Numbered from the stretch's first letter, positions 29,150 to 36,986 are shown. The stretch is DNA of 36,986 nucleotides from Arthrobacter sp. Bi26 (GCF_918697925.1 NZ_CAKKMF010000049.1:1-36986); one strand, 5' to 3'. A program made the numbers and translations. The notes: generated from the letters alone by a model not told the origin.

Positions 29150-30973
29150 CTAGCCCGTCGTCGTAGCGGTATCACGGGCCGCGCCGACAAGAGCGTCTGC
29201 AGCTCTTATAAGGGTCAGGTGTGAGAAAGCCTGCGGATAATTTCCGGCCATGCGGTTGCCGTTTGTGTCGTATTCCTCGCTTAGTAGTCCCAGGTCATTT
29301 CCATAGCCGATGAGCCTGTCCATTAGCGTCTTTGCTTCGGGAACCCGGCCGCTGCGGGCGTACTGCTCTACGAGCCAGAAAGAGCACGCAAGGAACGGAT
29401 GCTCTCCGGGTTCAAGACCGTCCAGGCAAGTTTCCGTCCGGTAGCGAATCAGCAAGCCGGTCCCGTCGAGCAGATCGCGTTCCAAGCGAGACACCGTTCC
29501 CAAAATTCTGTCGTCGTTATAGGCCAGAAAGCCTACTTGTGGCAGAACGAGCAGGGACGCGTCGACCTCGGTGCCCCCATACGTCTGGGTAAAGGAGTTG
29601 ATTTCACTGTTGAAACCCTGCTCCAAGATTTCGGCACGGAGTCCGTCCCTGATCTCCACCCATCGCTCCACCGGGCCGTCGAGCCCGTGTTCCTGTACAG
29701 CCCTTACTCCGCAATCCATTGCGGCCCACATCATGACGCGGGAATGGGTGAAGTCCCTTTTCTCACCCCTCATCTCCCAGATGCCGTGATCCTTGCGTTT
29801 GATGTTGTCCTCTACAAAGAGAAGCATTTTTCGCTGGAGGGGCCAGGAAAAATGATCCTCATGCACGCCTTGGTTGCGGAGCCTTGCCAAGGCAACCATG
29901 ACTTCACCCACAACATCACCTTGATATTGGTGGACAGCCCCGTTGCCGACCCGAACTGGGGCGGAGCCTTCGTAGCCCGGCAAGTGGGCCAAAATCCGCT
30001 CGGGCAGGTCACGCTCACCAGAAACTCCATACATGATTTGAATATCGTGGGGGTCGCCGGCGATAGCCCTGAGCAGCCAGTTCCGCCACTGCAGTGCCTC
30101 CTGGTGGAAACCATGGGTCATCATGGCATCCAGCGTGAGGGCGGCATCACGCAGCCAGCAGTAGCGGTAATCCCAGTTGCGTTTACCGCCGAAATGTTCT
30201 GGCAGTGAGGTGGTCAGGGCGGCCACAATTCCCCCGGTCCTGTCATGCGTTAGTGCGCGCAAGACGAGCAGTGAGCGTTCTACTTCCCTGTCGTAGGTTC
30301 CTTGTGGGATGTAGTTGCTCGACCAGCTCCTCCAGTAGGTGGCAGTCGTTTGCAGCGCCCGGCCGACGTCGATCGCTGGCGGAGGCATATCGTGGGATGA
30401 GAATGCCTGTAATTGCAGATCGAGTGTCTGACCGGCTTCGATGGTGAACTCACCCACGTGCGAATAATCAGGTCCAGCTAGGGGCAACGCATCCGCTCTA
30501 AGCATCACAGCTTGCGGTCCGGCGATGGCAAGCAGCGCCTCCCCATCGTCGTCGTGGATCCGATGAACCCACGGCACGATCTTTCCGTAGCCGAACCGCA
30601 GCACCAGTTCTTGGCGCATCAGGACGTGCCCATGTAAGCCCTGCACCCTGCGGATCAGTGCATTGCCTCTTCCACCGATTGGCATGTATTCGGTGACCAA
30701 GATTTCACCGGTCGCGGTTCGCCAACACGTCTCCATTATGAAAGTGGAGGGCAAGTACCGGCGGACGCACTGGGCGCGACCAGTGACCTGTTTATCCTCA
30801 TGAGCTGGGGCGAGTAGCCACCGGCCGTGATCCGTGGTCCCAATTAAGGCTCCGAAAACAGATTCAGAGTCGAACCGCGGTAGGCAGAGCCAGTCGATAC
30901 TGCCCTCTCGTGAGATTAGCGCGCCAGTGCGAAGGTCGGAAATAAAACCGTATTCCTCGATCCGTGGGGTCAT
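29150..30973 (-). CDS. Glycoside hydrolase family 15 protein (trehalase/glucoamylase-like)
   Basis: A protein of 607 residues. The N-terminal domain opens IEEYGFISDLRTGALISREGSIDWLCLPRFDS, typical of bacterial GH15 proteins. The catalytic (alpha/alpha)6 barrel shows GGKRNWDYRYCWLRDAALTLDAM, GNGAVHQYQGDVVGEV, the glutamate-bearing GIWEMRGEKRDFTHSRVMMWAAMDCG, and the closing FLACSFWLVEQYARSG. No signal peptide, so cytosolic. GH15 members in actinobacteria include trehalases and alpha-glucan hydrolases; the substrate cannot be told. The ATG at 30973 has AGGA close upstream and removes a 14-residue unlikely leader. GC content is lower than in the second GH15 gene at 34380, which is in opposite orientation. 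Confidence 0.92.
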   Translation of the reverse strand: MTPRIEEYGFISDLRTGALISREGSIDWLCLPRFDSESVFGALIGTTDHGRWLLAPAHEDKQVTGRAQCVRRYLPSTFIMETCWRTATGEILVTEYMPIGGRGNALIRRVQGLHGHVLMRQELVLRFGYGKIVPWVHRIHDDDGEALLAIAGPQAVMLRADALPLAGPDYSHVGEFTIEAGQTLDLQLQAFSSHDMPPPAIDVGRALQTTATYWRSWSSNYIPQGTYDREVERSLLVLRALTHDRTGGIVAALTTSLPEHFGGKRNWDYRYCWLRDAALTLDAMMTHGFHQEALQWRNWLLRAIAGDPHDIQIMYGVSGERDLPERILAHLPGYEGSAPVRVGNGAVHQYQGDVVGEVMVALARLRNQGVHEDHFSWPLQRKMLLFVEDNIKRKDHGIWEMRGEKRDFTHSRVMMWAAMDCGVRAVQEHGLDGPVERWVEIRDGLRAEILEQGFNSEINSFTQTYGGTEVDASLLVLPQVGFLAYNDDRILGTVSRLERDLLDGTGLLIRYRTETCLDGLEPGEHPFLACSFWLVEQYARSGRVPEAKTLMDRLIGYGNDLGLLSEEYDTNGNRMAGNYPQAFSHLTLIRAADALVGAARDTATTTG

Positions 30974-31184
30974 GTTCCTAACATAATCACAACCAACGGT
31001 GCGCCGGAGGCACATTCCTGACCCGAGTATTTAAGTCGCGGTGACGAATCTTTATTACCGCCGCGCTAAGGCGACGTTCTTCGACACGTGCGCGCCGTGC
31101 TTGCCCTGCTGGCGCATCGGGACTGCCCCCGGTTTTGTTGACTCCTTGACCTAGCGAGCTTGTGCTCGTGGAAAGATGTTGACC

Positions 31185-31466
31185 ATGCCCACGCCTTATA
31201 GGGCGGAGTTCCGCCAGGATGTTATTGATGTGGCCCGCAAGGGCGAGGCGCCGTTGGCGCACATCGCGAAGGATTTCGGGCTCTCGGTCACTACGCTGAA
31301 GCGCTGGATCGCCATCGCCGAGCGTAAGGAATCCGGGGCCGGCCCGGCATCGTCGGAGTCGGCCGAGATGCGGGAACTGAAGAAGTGGAACCGGTTGTTG
31401 GAGCAGGAGAATGAGATTCTGCGCCGGGCTGGCGCCTATCTTGCCAGGGACATCAACCCAAAATGA
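31185..31466 (+). CDS. IS3-family transposase OrfA
   Basis: The DNA-binding half of an IS3 transposase, about 93 residues. It has the helix-turn-helix HIAKDFGLSVTTLKRWI and a leucine-zipper-like tail (MRELKKWNRLLEQENEILRRAGAYLA). The ATG at 31185 is preferred because GGAAAG is about 9 bases upstream; one at 31176 is also possible. The frame is intact. Its stop lies in AAAATGA, which overlaps the ATG of orfB, the usual site of coupling or -1 frameshifting. Confidence 0.9.
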   Translation: MPTPYRAEFRQDVIDVARKGEAPLAHIAKDFGLSVTTLKRWIAIAERKESGAGPASSESAEMRELKKWNRLLEQENEILRRAGAYLARDINPK

Positions 31467-32325
31467 TCTACCCGCTGGTCACGGATCTTGCCGCCGACGG
31501 TGTCCCCGTGGCGGTGACCTGCAGGGTGTTGGAATTCAACAAGCAAGGCTTTGACCCGTGGAGAGCCAGTCCGGTGACAGACAGGGACTGGGCCGATGCG
31601 CACTTGGTCAATGCCGCGCTGGGCATCCATGCCGATGATCCGGCGTTCGGGTACCGGTTTATCGCCGATGAACTCCCCGAGAAGGGTGTCACTGCGGGTG
31701 AGAACAGGGTCCAGCGCTTGTGCAGGGGCCACGGCATCTGGTCGGTGTGCTCCAAGAAGCGGGGCCTGAACCGGAGCCGGGGCCACCGGAACACGATGAC
31801 CTGGTGGAGCGGGACTTCACCGCCACGGCACCGAACGAGCCGTGGTTGACCGACATCACGGAGCACCCCACTGCCGAAGGGAAGCTCTACCTCTGCGCGG
31901 TGAAGGACGTGTATTCCGGGAGGATCGTCGGGTACTCGATGGACTCGCGGATGAAGTCCTCGCTGGCCGTTGCCGCGCTGGAGAACGCGGTGCGGGCTCA
32001 CCGTCCAGGAAGGAGCGTCGTGCACTCGGACAGTGAGCCTGTCCCTACCGGTATTCCCGGGGGTTCTTGACTCGCACAGTGATGGACCCGACAGGATCGA
32101 TGGGCAGGGTCGGCGCGTGTGCGGATAACGCCGCGATGGAATCGTTCTTCTCGCAGCTGCAGAAAACGTCCTGGACCGTCAGCGGTGGCTCACCAGACAG
32201 GAACTGCGCCTCGCCATCACGACTGGATCGAAAGGACCTACACCGCCGGCGACGGCAACGACGGCTGGGAAAACTCACGCCCATCGAATATGAAACAATC
32301 AACCGGACCGCGTTCACAACGGACT
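31463..32325 (+). pseudogene. IS3-family transposase OrfB, multiply frameshifted
   Basis: The catalytic half of the transposase, broken in at least three places. The first frame runs from 31463 to about 31780 (KKRGLNRSRG). The DDE domain then continues in a second frame (HDDLVERDFTATAPNEPWLTDITEH...VVHSD). It jumps to a third frame near 32040 (GSMGRVGACADNAAMESFFSQLQK), and further shifts occur near 32170 before RRLGKLTPIEYE. The three acidic catalytic residues can be recognised but lie in different frames. No working transposase can be made. Confidence 0.9.
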
Positions 32326-32537
32326 AAAACCCCGAGTCAACAAAAGCCGGGGCAGACCCGAACTGCCCCTGGCCGATCCGGCAAGAACTAAGGGAACCGG
32401 CGCCCAAACTTCCAATTAGACCGGCTGGGATGACCCAGTTCACAGATAAGTGCCCCGCGGGATCCCGTCAAGTCCTTGTTGGAAGTTCTTTCAAAATGAT
32501 CTACATCTCACATCGTCGGTGTGAGGTCGGAGGCTAC

Positions 32538-32852
32538 TTGGCGGTTTGAATACTAGTTGGCGAAATGGGACTGGACGTTTGGCGAAGACCGATTTAGTTG
32601 GCGATGAGAGATGTCGACCTAATTGCTAGATCGGCACCCTATTTGGAAGAAACGCATCGCCTAGTTGGAAGTCTTCCAATTAGCTGCTGATTGCCAGCCA
32701 ACTTGGTCCTTTTGACAACCTAGTAGGTCCCTGGCCAACGTAGTTGGTCCATTGGTCCTTAGGCCGTCAATGTTTAGGCCGGAGGCTACTTGGCGGTTGC
32801 CCGGCTGGTCGGCGAAACGGCTCAGCGTACTTGGCGAAGCCTGGGTAATTGG
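32538..32852. repeat. Array of TTGG-centred motifs (array B)
   Basis: A non-coding array homologous to that at 13686-13947. Cores lie at 32538, 32557, 32579, 32598, 32623 (TTGC), 32643, 32665, 32703, 32724 (TAGG), 32744, 32790, 32809 (TCGG), 32831 and 32849. The central steps 20, 22, 38 and 21 are the same as in array A, at a constant offset of 18,863 bp. The shared landmark is GAGATGTCGACCTAATTG, and both have a CTAGTTGGAAG palindrome (here 32661-32683, with one mismatch). The block starting GGAGGCTACTTGGCGGTT at 32529 recurs 252 bp later at 32781. The 180 bp between the IS3 end and the array hold an inverted single motif (near 32408) and nothing else. Confidence 0.75.
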
Positions 32853-32863
32853 CGATACAGATG

Positions 32864-32900
32864 CTCGGTCTTAGTTGCGGGACTCGCAACTAAGGCCGAG
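32864..32900. other. Sixteen-base-pair hairpin ending array B
   Basis: A 37-base inverted repeat with 16-bp arms (one G-T wobble) and a five-base loop. Its inner arm CTTAGTTGCG is close to the TTGG array motif, so it may be the last member of the array turned into a palindrome, or a terminator. There is no T-tract. Confidence 0.5.
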
Positions 32901-33556
32901 GTGTCTTCGGCGCCTATCGCTGCTGAGCCCCATCGCGATAGCTCCTGTTCCCGTTCTGAATTATCTGGGATCCCGTTTGGAGGACGACAAGACCGAGACA
33001 GTCCTGTATCGCCGTCAACGCAAAGACGGAGTGGATGCATGGACCTGGCCGGGGGCGGGTCGCGCGGCGATAGTTCCTGCCTTCATCGTCGAACAGGGAG
33101 CTGGGCAGGACGTCGCCAGCGCTGCTGGTCCTTCGAAGAGGTAGTTGTCCTCGTGAGTCTGAGTGCGAGGGTGAGTCGTGAACGTAATCCAGGCCTCGGT
33201 CATGGCTAGTTCCACAAAGCATCGTTTCTGCCTTGGCCACGGGGAAGCGCTCAGCCCGAGCCTGGCCCATCCAGCGCCCTCTCCCGGCTACCCGTATTTA
33301 GGTTGTATTTTGAAGACGAAGAGACGGGCACCATCGATGGAAGGGTGTGAAACGCTGGGTGCGCGCAATAGCATGCTAGCGCATGAGTTCAGCGTCCAGC
33401 TGACCGAGATCGAGGTCGAGCAACGTCAACACAACTGGCATATTCGAGCTCTCCACTCAAGCCACGTCAACCGTAGATTCCTGAATGGCGGCGACAGCTC
33501 TGCCTACTCGAATCGGCTCAGCAGCTCGCCAACAACTGCGGTTAGGGAGTCATAGC
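32901..33556. other. Stretch without a supported gene
   Basis: About 650 bp. Short overlapping frames on both strands have no family-like sequence or good ribosome binding sites. It may hold eroded gene fragments, but I cannot name any. Confidence 0.4.
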
Positions 33557-33706
33557 GTGGCTCGCTTGTTTATCTATTTCATCGGCTTGGTAGTTTCGAC
33601 ACTCGCGATGTTCAATTCGGATCCGGACAAAGGATTCTTCGCAGTCTCCAGCGGTTTCGCGATCGGCTTCGCCATACCGCTGTTAGATACCACTTTTCGG
33701 CGATGA
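33557..33706 (+). CDS. Small membrane protein
   Basis: A peptide of 49 residues from a GTG with AGGGAG about 7 bases upstream. It has two hydrophobic helices (LFIYFIGLVVSTLAMF and GFFAVSSGFAIGFAIPLL) joined by a short polar loop (NSDPDKG), so it would be a hairpin membrane protein. Family is not recognised. It overlaps, on the other strand, the tail of a decayed open frame. Reality is moderate. Confidence 0.5.
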   Translation: MARLFIYFIGLVVSTLAMFNSDPDKGFFAVSSGFAIGFAIPLLDTTFRR

Positions 33707-34010
33707 GCACGAGCCCGTCCGGGTCGGTGTCCCATTTGGTGGCGACGACGATGCACCAGACCGGGTGGTAGAGCTTTCCGGTGTGCGTCGCGTAGACCTG
33801 GCCGGCGGCGAGGCGCGGGGACCGGTCCACTCGGAGCCGGGTCGGGTGGACGGGAATGATCGTACCCAGGTCCTGTGCGTCCTTGTGCGCCTGGCGGGCG
33901 TGCCTGGCCCGGGTGCTCGGCTTCTTCACCGGAGCCGGGGAACGGTGCAGCCGGCGCAGTTCCTTCACGTTGCCGGAGACGACCCGGAAGCAGGGCTGGC
34001 CTTTGCCGGC
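33612..34010 (-). pseudogene. Fragment of a conserved hypothetical protein
   Basis: On the minus strand the frame closing at 33612 contains a coherent stretch: KELRRLHRS...ARHARQAHKDAQDLGTI, then VYATHTGKLYHPVWCIVVATKWDTDPDGLVLIAEKWY. The TGxxYHxxxC part looks like small proteins found near mobile elements. The frame stays open to 34409 but the upstream part is Arg/Pro-rich and unconvincing, and the last 30 residues also look out of register. I see no start codon with a ribosome binding site. Probably a decayed gene. The remaining bases to 34379 hold nothing else I can support. Confidence 0.35.
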
Positions 34011-34379
34011 GCCGCACGTCGGGCGGCGATGGGCATGTCCAAGCCACACGCGGGACGCCGCCGCAAAATTCGGGGCCAGCGGTAATGGCCAGAGCGATGC
34101 CCGGATGCCGGAGCGCCATGTTCGCGACGGCCGTGCAGGGGCTTCTCGACCCGCTCCGCGACGGGGAAGCACCAGCATGCCGCAAGGCCAGAGGTAGGCT
34201 CCGCTGATTCCCGGGAGGCGGCAGCGGTCCAGTGCTCGCGGGTTTCGTCGGCTCCTTGTAGAAGCCGCGAACCTGCGCCTATCATGTGGCTGACGTGGGC
34301 AGTCGACGCCCTGCGCAATGAAGTAGCTGACGTCCATGCCGCGGTCCGCCATCCTTCGGTTCCCGAGGAGTAGATCGTC

Positions 34380-36251
34380 ATGAACGAGTATCCATTGATC
34401 GCCGACCATGGTCTCATCGGTGACCTGCAGACGGCGGCGCTGGTCGCCACCGACGGCACCCTGGACTGGTTTTGCAGTCCACGCTTCGACTCACCCAGCA
34501 TCTTCGCGTCGCTGCTTGACCATGCCCGCGGCGGTCACTTCAGCACCCGGCCTGTCGCCGAAGCGTTCGCCACGAAGCAGCTCTACCTTCCTGACACGGC
34601 GATCCTCATCACGCGATTCCTGACCAAGGGAGGGGTCGGCGAACTGGTCGACTTCATGCCCAAGACCGGCACGTCGCCCAGCGAAGAGCATCGCCTGATC
34701 CGGATGGTGCGATGCGCGCGGGGACGGATTTCTTTCGACATCGAGGTGGCCCCCCGGTTCGACTACGGCCGGCGGACTCACCGGCTCAGCGTCGGCGGCG
34801 ACGGCGCCCTCTTCGATGCCGGGGAGGCCCGGCTGGCCCTCAGCCGCATCGGCGAGGAGGGGGACGAAACTCCCGACAGCTATGACGCCACAGTCGACGG
34901 CGACCTGCACCTTTCGCTGAGTCTGGAGGAAGGCCAGGTGCGCGGCGTCGTTCTGGACACGGCTCCGGATGCTGAGCCGCGGAAGATACGTCCCGCAGAG
35001 GCCCAGCGGCTGGCAGACGCCACCGCGCACTTCTGGCAGAACTGGCTCAGCCAATCCACGTACACCGGCCGCTGGCGGGAGGTGCTGGAGCGGTCCGCCA
35101 TCACACTGAAGCTGCTGACCTATGCGCCGACCGGGGCCCTGGTGGCCGCTCCCACCGCCGGCCTGCCGGAAGAGATCGGAGGGGAACGCAACTGGGACTA
35201 CCGCTTCACCTGGGTGCGGGACGCATCCTTTTCTGTGCACACGCTGGTTCGGATGGGTTTCGTGGAGGAGGCCATCGCCTTCAGACGGTGGCTCGGCGAC
35301 CGGGTTGCCGAACCGCTGGACAGCGGCACCGGCCCGCTAAACATCATGTACCGAGTGGACGGCAGCCGCGAACTCGACGAGGAGGTCTTGGCCGGCTGGG
35401 AGGGCTACCGCGGCTCATACCCGGTGCGGATCGGGAACGGAGCTGCCGGACAGCTTCAGCTGGACATCTACGGCGAAGCGCTCGACGCCATCCACTACAT
35501 CGACCGCTTCGGCGTCAGGATCGGCCAGCCCGGATGGCTCGCCATTTGCGACGTGCTGGAGTGGCTCGCCGACAACTGGGACCGGCCGGACGAGGGAATC
35601 TGGGAGACCCGGGGCGGTCGCAAGGACTTCACGTACGGGAGATTGATGTGCTGGGTCGCGTTCGACCGCGCCATCCGACTCGCGACGGCGCATGGCCGGC
35701 CGGCGCCCCTATCGCGATGGATGGCCGAGCGGGACGCGATCTACAACCAGATTATGGACAAGGGCTGGAGCGCCGAACGTGAAGCCTTCGTGCAGCATTA
35801 CGGCGATACGGTACTCGACGCCTCCCTGTTAAAGATGCCTCAGGTCGGCTTCGTGGCCCCGGAGGATCCCATGTGGCAGTCAACCCTCCGCGCGATGCAC
35901 ACCGAACTGGTGTCTGACAGCCTGGTCTTCCGCTACGACCCGAGCGCGTCTCCCGACGGGCTCGGCGGCCACGAAGGGACGTTCTCCATGTGCAGTTTCC
36001 TCTACGTGGACGCCCTGGCGCGAGCGGGCCGCATTGAGGACGCACGCCTTATTTTCGAGACGATGCTGACCTATGCCAACCACCTCGGCCTGTACGCCGA
36101 AGAGATCGCGGCCACCGGTGAGCAGCTGGGAAATTTCCCGCAGGCCATTACGCACCTCGCCCTCATCGATGCCGCAATGACTCTGAACGGCTGCCTGGAC
36201 GCCGCGGAACAGAAGGGCCGCCCGGGGCGGGTGCGGAGAGTAGCGGGATAA
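34380..36251 (+). CDS. Glycoside hydrolase family 15 protein (second copy)
   Basis: A protein of 623 residues, related to the one at 29150-30973 but clearly diverged. It opens PLIADHGLIGDLQTAALVATDGTLDWFCSPRFDS. The catalytic barrel shows GGERNWDYRFTWVRDASFSVHTLV, GNGAAGQLQLDIYGEAL, GIWETRGGRKDFTYGRLMCWVAFDRA with the acidic residue, and GTFSMCSFLYVDALARAGR. GAGGAG lies before the ATG. No signal peptide. Its GC content is higher than the first copy, nearer to the host backbone. Likely a trehalase or alpha-glucan hydrolase; substrate unknown. Confidence 0.92.
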   Translation: MNEYPLIADHGLIGDLQTAALVATDGTLDWFCSPRFDSPSIFASLLDHARGGHFSTRPVAEAFATKQLYLPDTAILITRFLTKGGVGELVDFMPKTGTSPSEEHRLIRMVRCARGRISFDIEVAPRFDYGRRTHRLSVGGDGALFDAGEARLALSRIGEEGDETPDSYDATVDGDLHLSLSLEEGQVRGVVLDTAPDAEPRKIRPAEAQRLADATAHFWQNWLSQSTYTGRWREVLERSAITLKLLTYAPTGALVAAPTAGLPEEIGGERNWDYRFTWVRDASFSVHTLVRMGFVEEAIAFRRWLGDRVAEPLDSGTGPLNIMYRVDGSRELDEEVLAGWEGYRGSYPVRIGNGAAGQLQLDIYGEALDAIHYIDRFGVRIGQPGWLAICDVLEWLADNWDRPDEGIWETRGGRKDFTYGRLMCWVAFDRAIRLATAHGRPAPLSRWMAERDAIYNQIMDKGWSAEREAFVQHYGDTVLDASLLKMPQVGFVAPEDPMWQSTLRAMHTELVSDSLVFRYDPSASPDGLGGHEGTFSMCSFLYVDALARAGRIEDARLIFETMLTYANHLGLYAEEIAATGEQLGNFPQAITHLALIDAAMTLNGCLDAAEQKGRPGRVRRVAG

Positions 36252-36256
36252 GTTCC

Positions 36257-36628
36257 TCAGTGCGTCAGCCACCATTTCAGGGTGGCGGCAGCTATGCCGG
36301 CGAGGGCCAGCAGCATACCGGAGAGGAAAGTGCGGATTGAGGCACGTTGCTGCCGCAGATGACCCACCACCCAGCCGAGTGAGGCCAGCCGCAAGATGAT
36401 GACGGCCATCGCAAGCAGCAGAGCCTGCTCAGCGTCCAGCCAGCCCAGCCTGGCCGCGCCCAACAGCAGCGCCGGTACGGCGGTCGCCGAGACGATGGGA
36501 ACGGCGCCTGCTATCGGCTTATAGACGACCACCACGTCGCCGATGCTGCCCAGAAATGTAGCGTTTGAAGCCGTCGTGATGCGGCCGGTGAGCGTCAGCT
36601 CGGCGGTCACTAGGTCCGGCGCTGGCAT
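36257..36628 (-). pseudogene. SCO1664-family gene truncated and fused to a membrane-protein end
   Basis: The reading frame is 123 residues from the ATG at 36628. Residues 1 to ~41 (MPAPDLVTAELTLTGRI, then NATFLGSIGDVVVVYKPIAG) match the start of the SCO1664 family, proteins of about 260 residues with a kinase-like fold. After KPIAG the family sequence stops. The rest (VSATAVPALLLGAARLGWL, ALLLAMAVIILRLASLGWVVGHL, TFLSGMLLALAGIAAATLKWWLTH) is a hydrophobic membrane-protein end with about three helices. The join lies near 36500. The start overlaps the DUF3090 stop by one base, as in the normal operon. The gene is a chimera from a rearrangement; function of the hybrid is doubtful. Confidence 0.8.
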
Positions 36629-36986
36629 CAGACCTCGGGAAGGGTGCAGATGTGCCCGTCGGCGTCTACGGGGTAACCGCAGAGCGAGCACGTCGGACGC
36701 CCGGCGCCCACGATCTCACGGGTGCGCTTGGCGAATGCGCGGGCGGTGCCGACCGGCATTCGCACCAGCAGCATTTCGGGCGCGTTAGCGCCGTCCTCAT
36801 CAAGCGATTCGTCGTTGTCATCAGCATCGACATCGGTGATGGGGTGGGCCTCTATTACGACCTGGGCCGTGGTTGGGTCCCAACCTAAGCTCATGGCGCC
36901 GGTGCGAAACTGCTCCTGAACGGCCTCGAGCTGGTCATTGTCGACAAGTTCAATGGGAGTACTCGTGGGAACGCTGAAGGGGTTGC
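36628..36986 (-). CDS. DUF3090 family protein, C-terminal part
   Basis: The frame is open through the right edge of the window, so the 5' part is outside. The visible end reads ELVDNDQLEAVQEQFRTGAMSLGWDPTTAQVVIEA, then an acidic stretch (ADDNDESLDEDGANAPEMLLVRM), then ARAFAKRTREIVGAGRP and the CSLCGYPVDADGHIC end with a possible zinc site. This is the conserved DUF3090 pattern of actinobacteria, usually encoded just before a SCO1664-family gene and near mshC. Function unknown. An internal ATG at 36894 is not the start. Confidence 0.9.
   Translation of the reverse strand, partial: NPFSVPTSTPIELVDNDQLEAVQEQFRTGAMSLGWDPTTAQVVIEAHPITDVDADDNDESLDEDGANAPEMLLVRMPVGTARAFAKRTREIVGAGRPTCSLCGYPVDADGHICTLPEV

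Larger units (their letters stand above)
31124..32354 (+). mobile_element. IS3-family insertion sequence, decayed
   Basis: A complete but inactive element of 1231 bp. The ends are inverted repeats sharing TGCCCC and TTTTGTTGACTC with three differing bases between, and begin TG and end CA. A 3-bp target duplication GAC flanks it (31121-31123 and 32355-32357), as usual for IS3. It carries orfA and a broken orfB. It lies upstream of the minus-strand GH15 gene and does not interrupt a recognisable gene. Confidence 0.88.

Noticed and set aside
31124..32354. IS3 element as the mover of the whole island
   Set aside because: It has its own 3-bp target duplication directly at its ends and a broken transposase, and no second copy is seen that could form a composite transposon.
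32790..33555. Several 70-140 codon frames on both strands after array B
   Set aside because: No start with a ribosome binding site and no conserved-looking sequence; one begins inside the array.
33574..34185. A 203-codon minus-strand frame
   Set aside because: Pro/Arg-rich shadow; the coherent TGKLYHPVWC stretch lies in the neighbouring frame ending at 33612.

Overview
The window comes from a high-GC actinobacterium, most likely Arthrobacter or a close relative in Micrococcaceae. The evidence is the strong GC bias at third codon positions, the frequent GTG and TTG starts, a class Ib nrdHIEF operon, cobalamin-independent MetE, and a DUF3090/SCO1664-type gene pair. The genus is inferred from gene content and protein style; no search was run.

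Bases 1-13651 are mostly ordinary chromosome. They hold the 3' end of metE, a DUF2004-like gene, an aldehyde dehydrogenase, a small hypothetical gene and a LysR regulator. A three-gene lipid-modification operon follows (FAD oxidoreductase, DUF1365, cyclopropane-fatty-acid-synthase-type methyltransferase). The ribonucleotide reductase operon nrdH-nrdI-nrdE-nrdF comes next. A free-standing GIY-YIG homing endonuclease gene with NUMOD3 motifs sits between nrdE and nrdF, and its stop codon overlaps the nrdF start.

A mosaic accessory region begins directly after nrdF. It opens with a non-coding array of TTGG-centred motifs spaced about 20-22 bp apart. A homologous array in the same orientation lies 18,863 bp downstream at about 32.5-32.9 kb. 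Between the arrays are a Doc/Fic-type protein with extra N- and C-terminal domains, a 5'-truncated type I methyltransferase gene (hsdM) with a possible hsdS relic, two small hypothetical genes and a secreted protein. These are followed by a patatin-like phospholipase with a small partner, a GNAT remnant, and a 1413-residue TIR-nSTAND NTPase-WD40 protein with 14 very similar WD40 repeats. A NarL-type histidine kinase/response regulator pair, a hypothetical gene, a GH15 glycosidase and a decayed IS3-family element complete the stretch. The gene mix looks like a defence island: abortive-infection style effectors, a restriction-modification relic and mobile DNA.

The right end holds a small membrane protein, gene fragments and a second GH15 glycosidase in the opposite orientation to the first. 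It also holds a chimeric gene in which the first ~40 codons of a SCO1664-family gene are joined to the end of an unrelated membrane protein. DUF3090 follows and runs off the window. The chimera probably marks a deletion or insertion edge where accessory DNA meets conserved chromosome.

The most interesting items are the homing endonuclease inside a bacterial nrdEF operon, the TIR-nSTAND-WD40 protein with homogenised repeats, the patatin/small-protein pair, the Doc fusion, and the paired TTGG arrays that look like protein-binding-site arrays of a transposon or recombinase.
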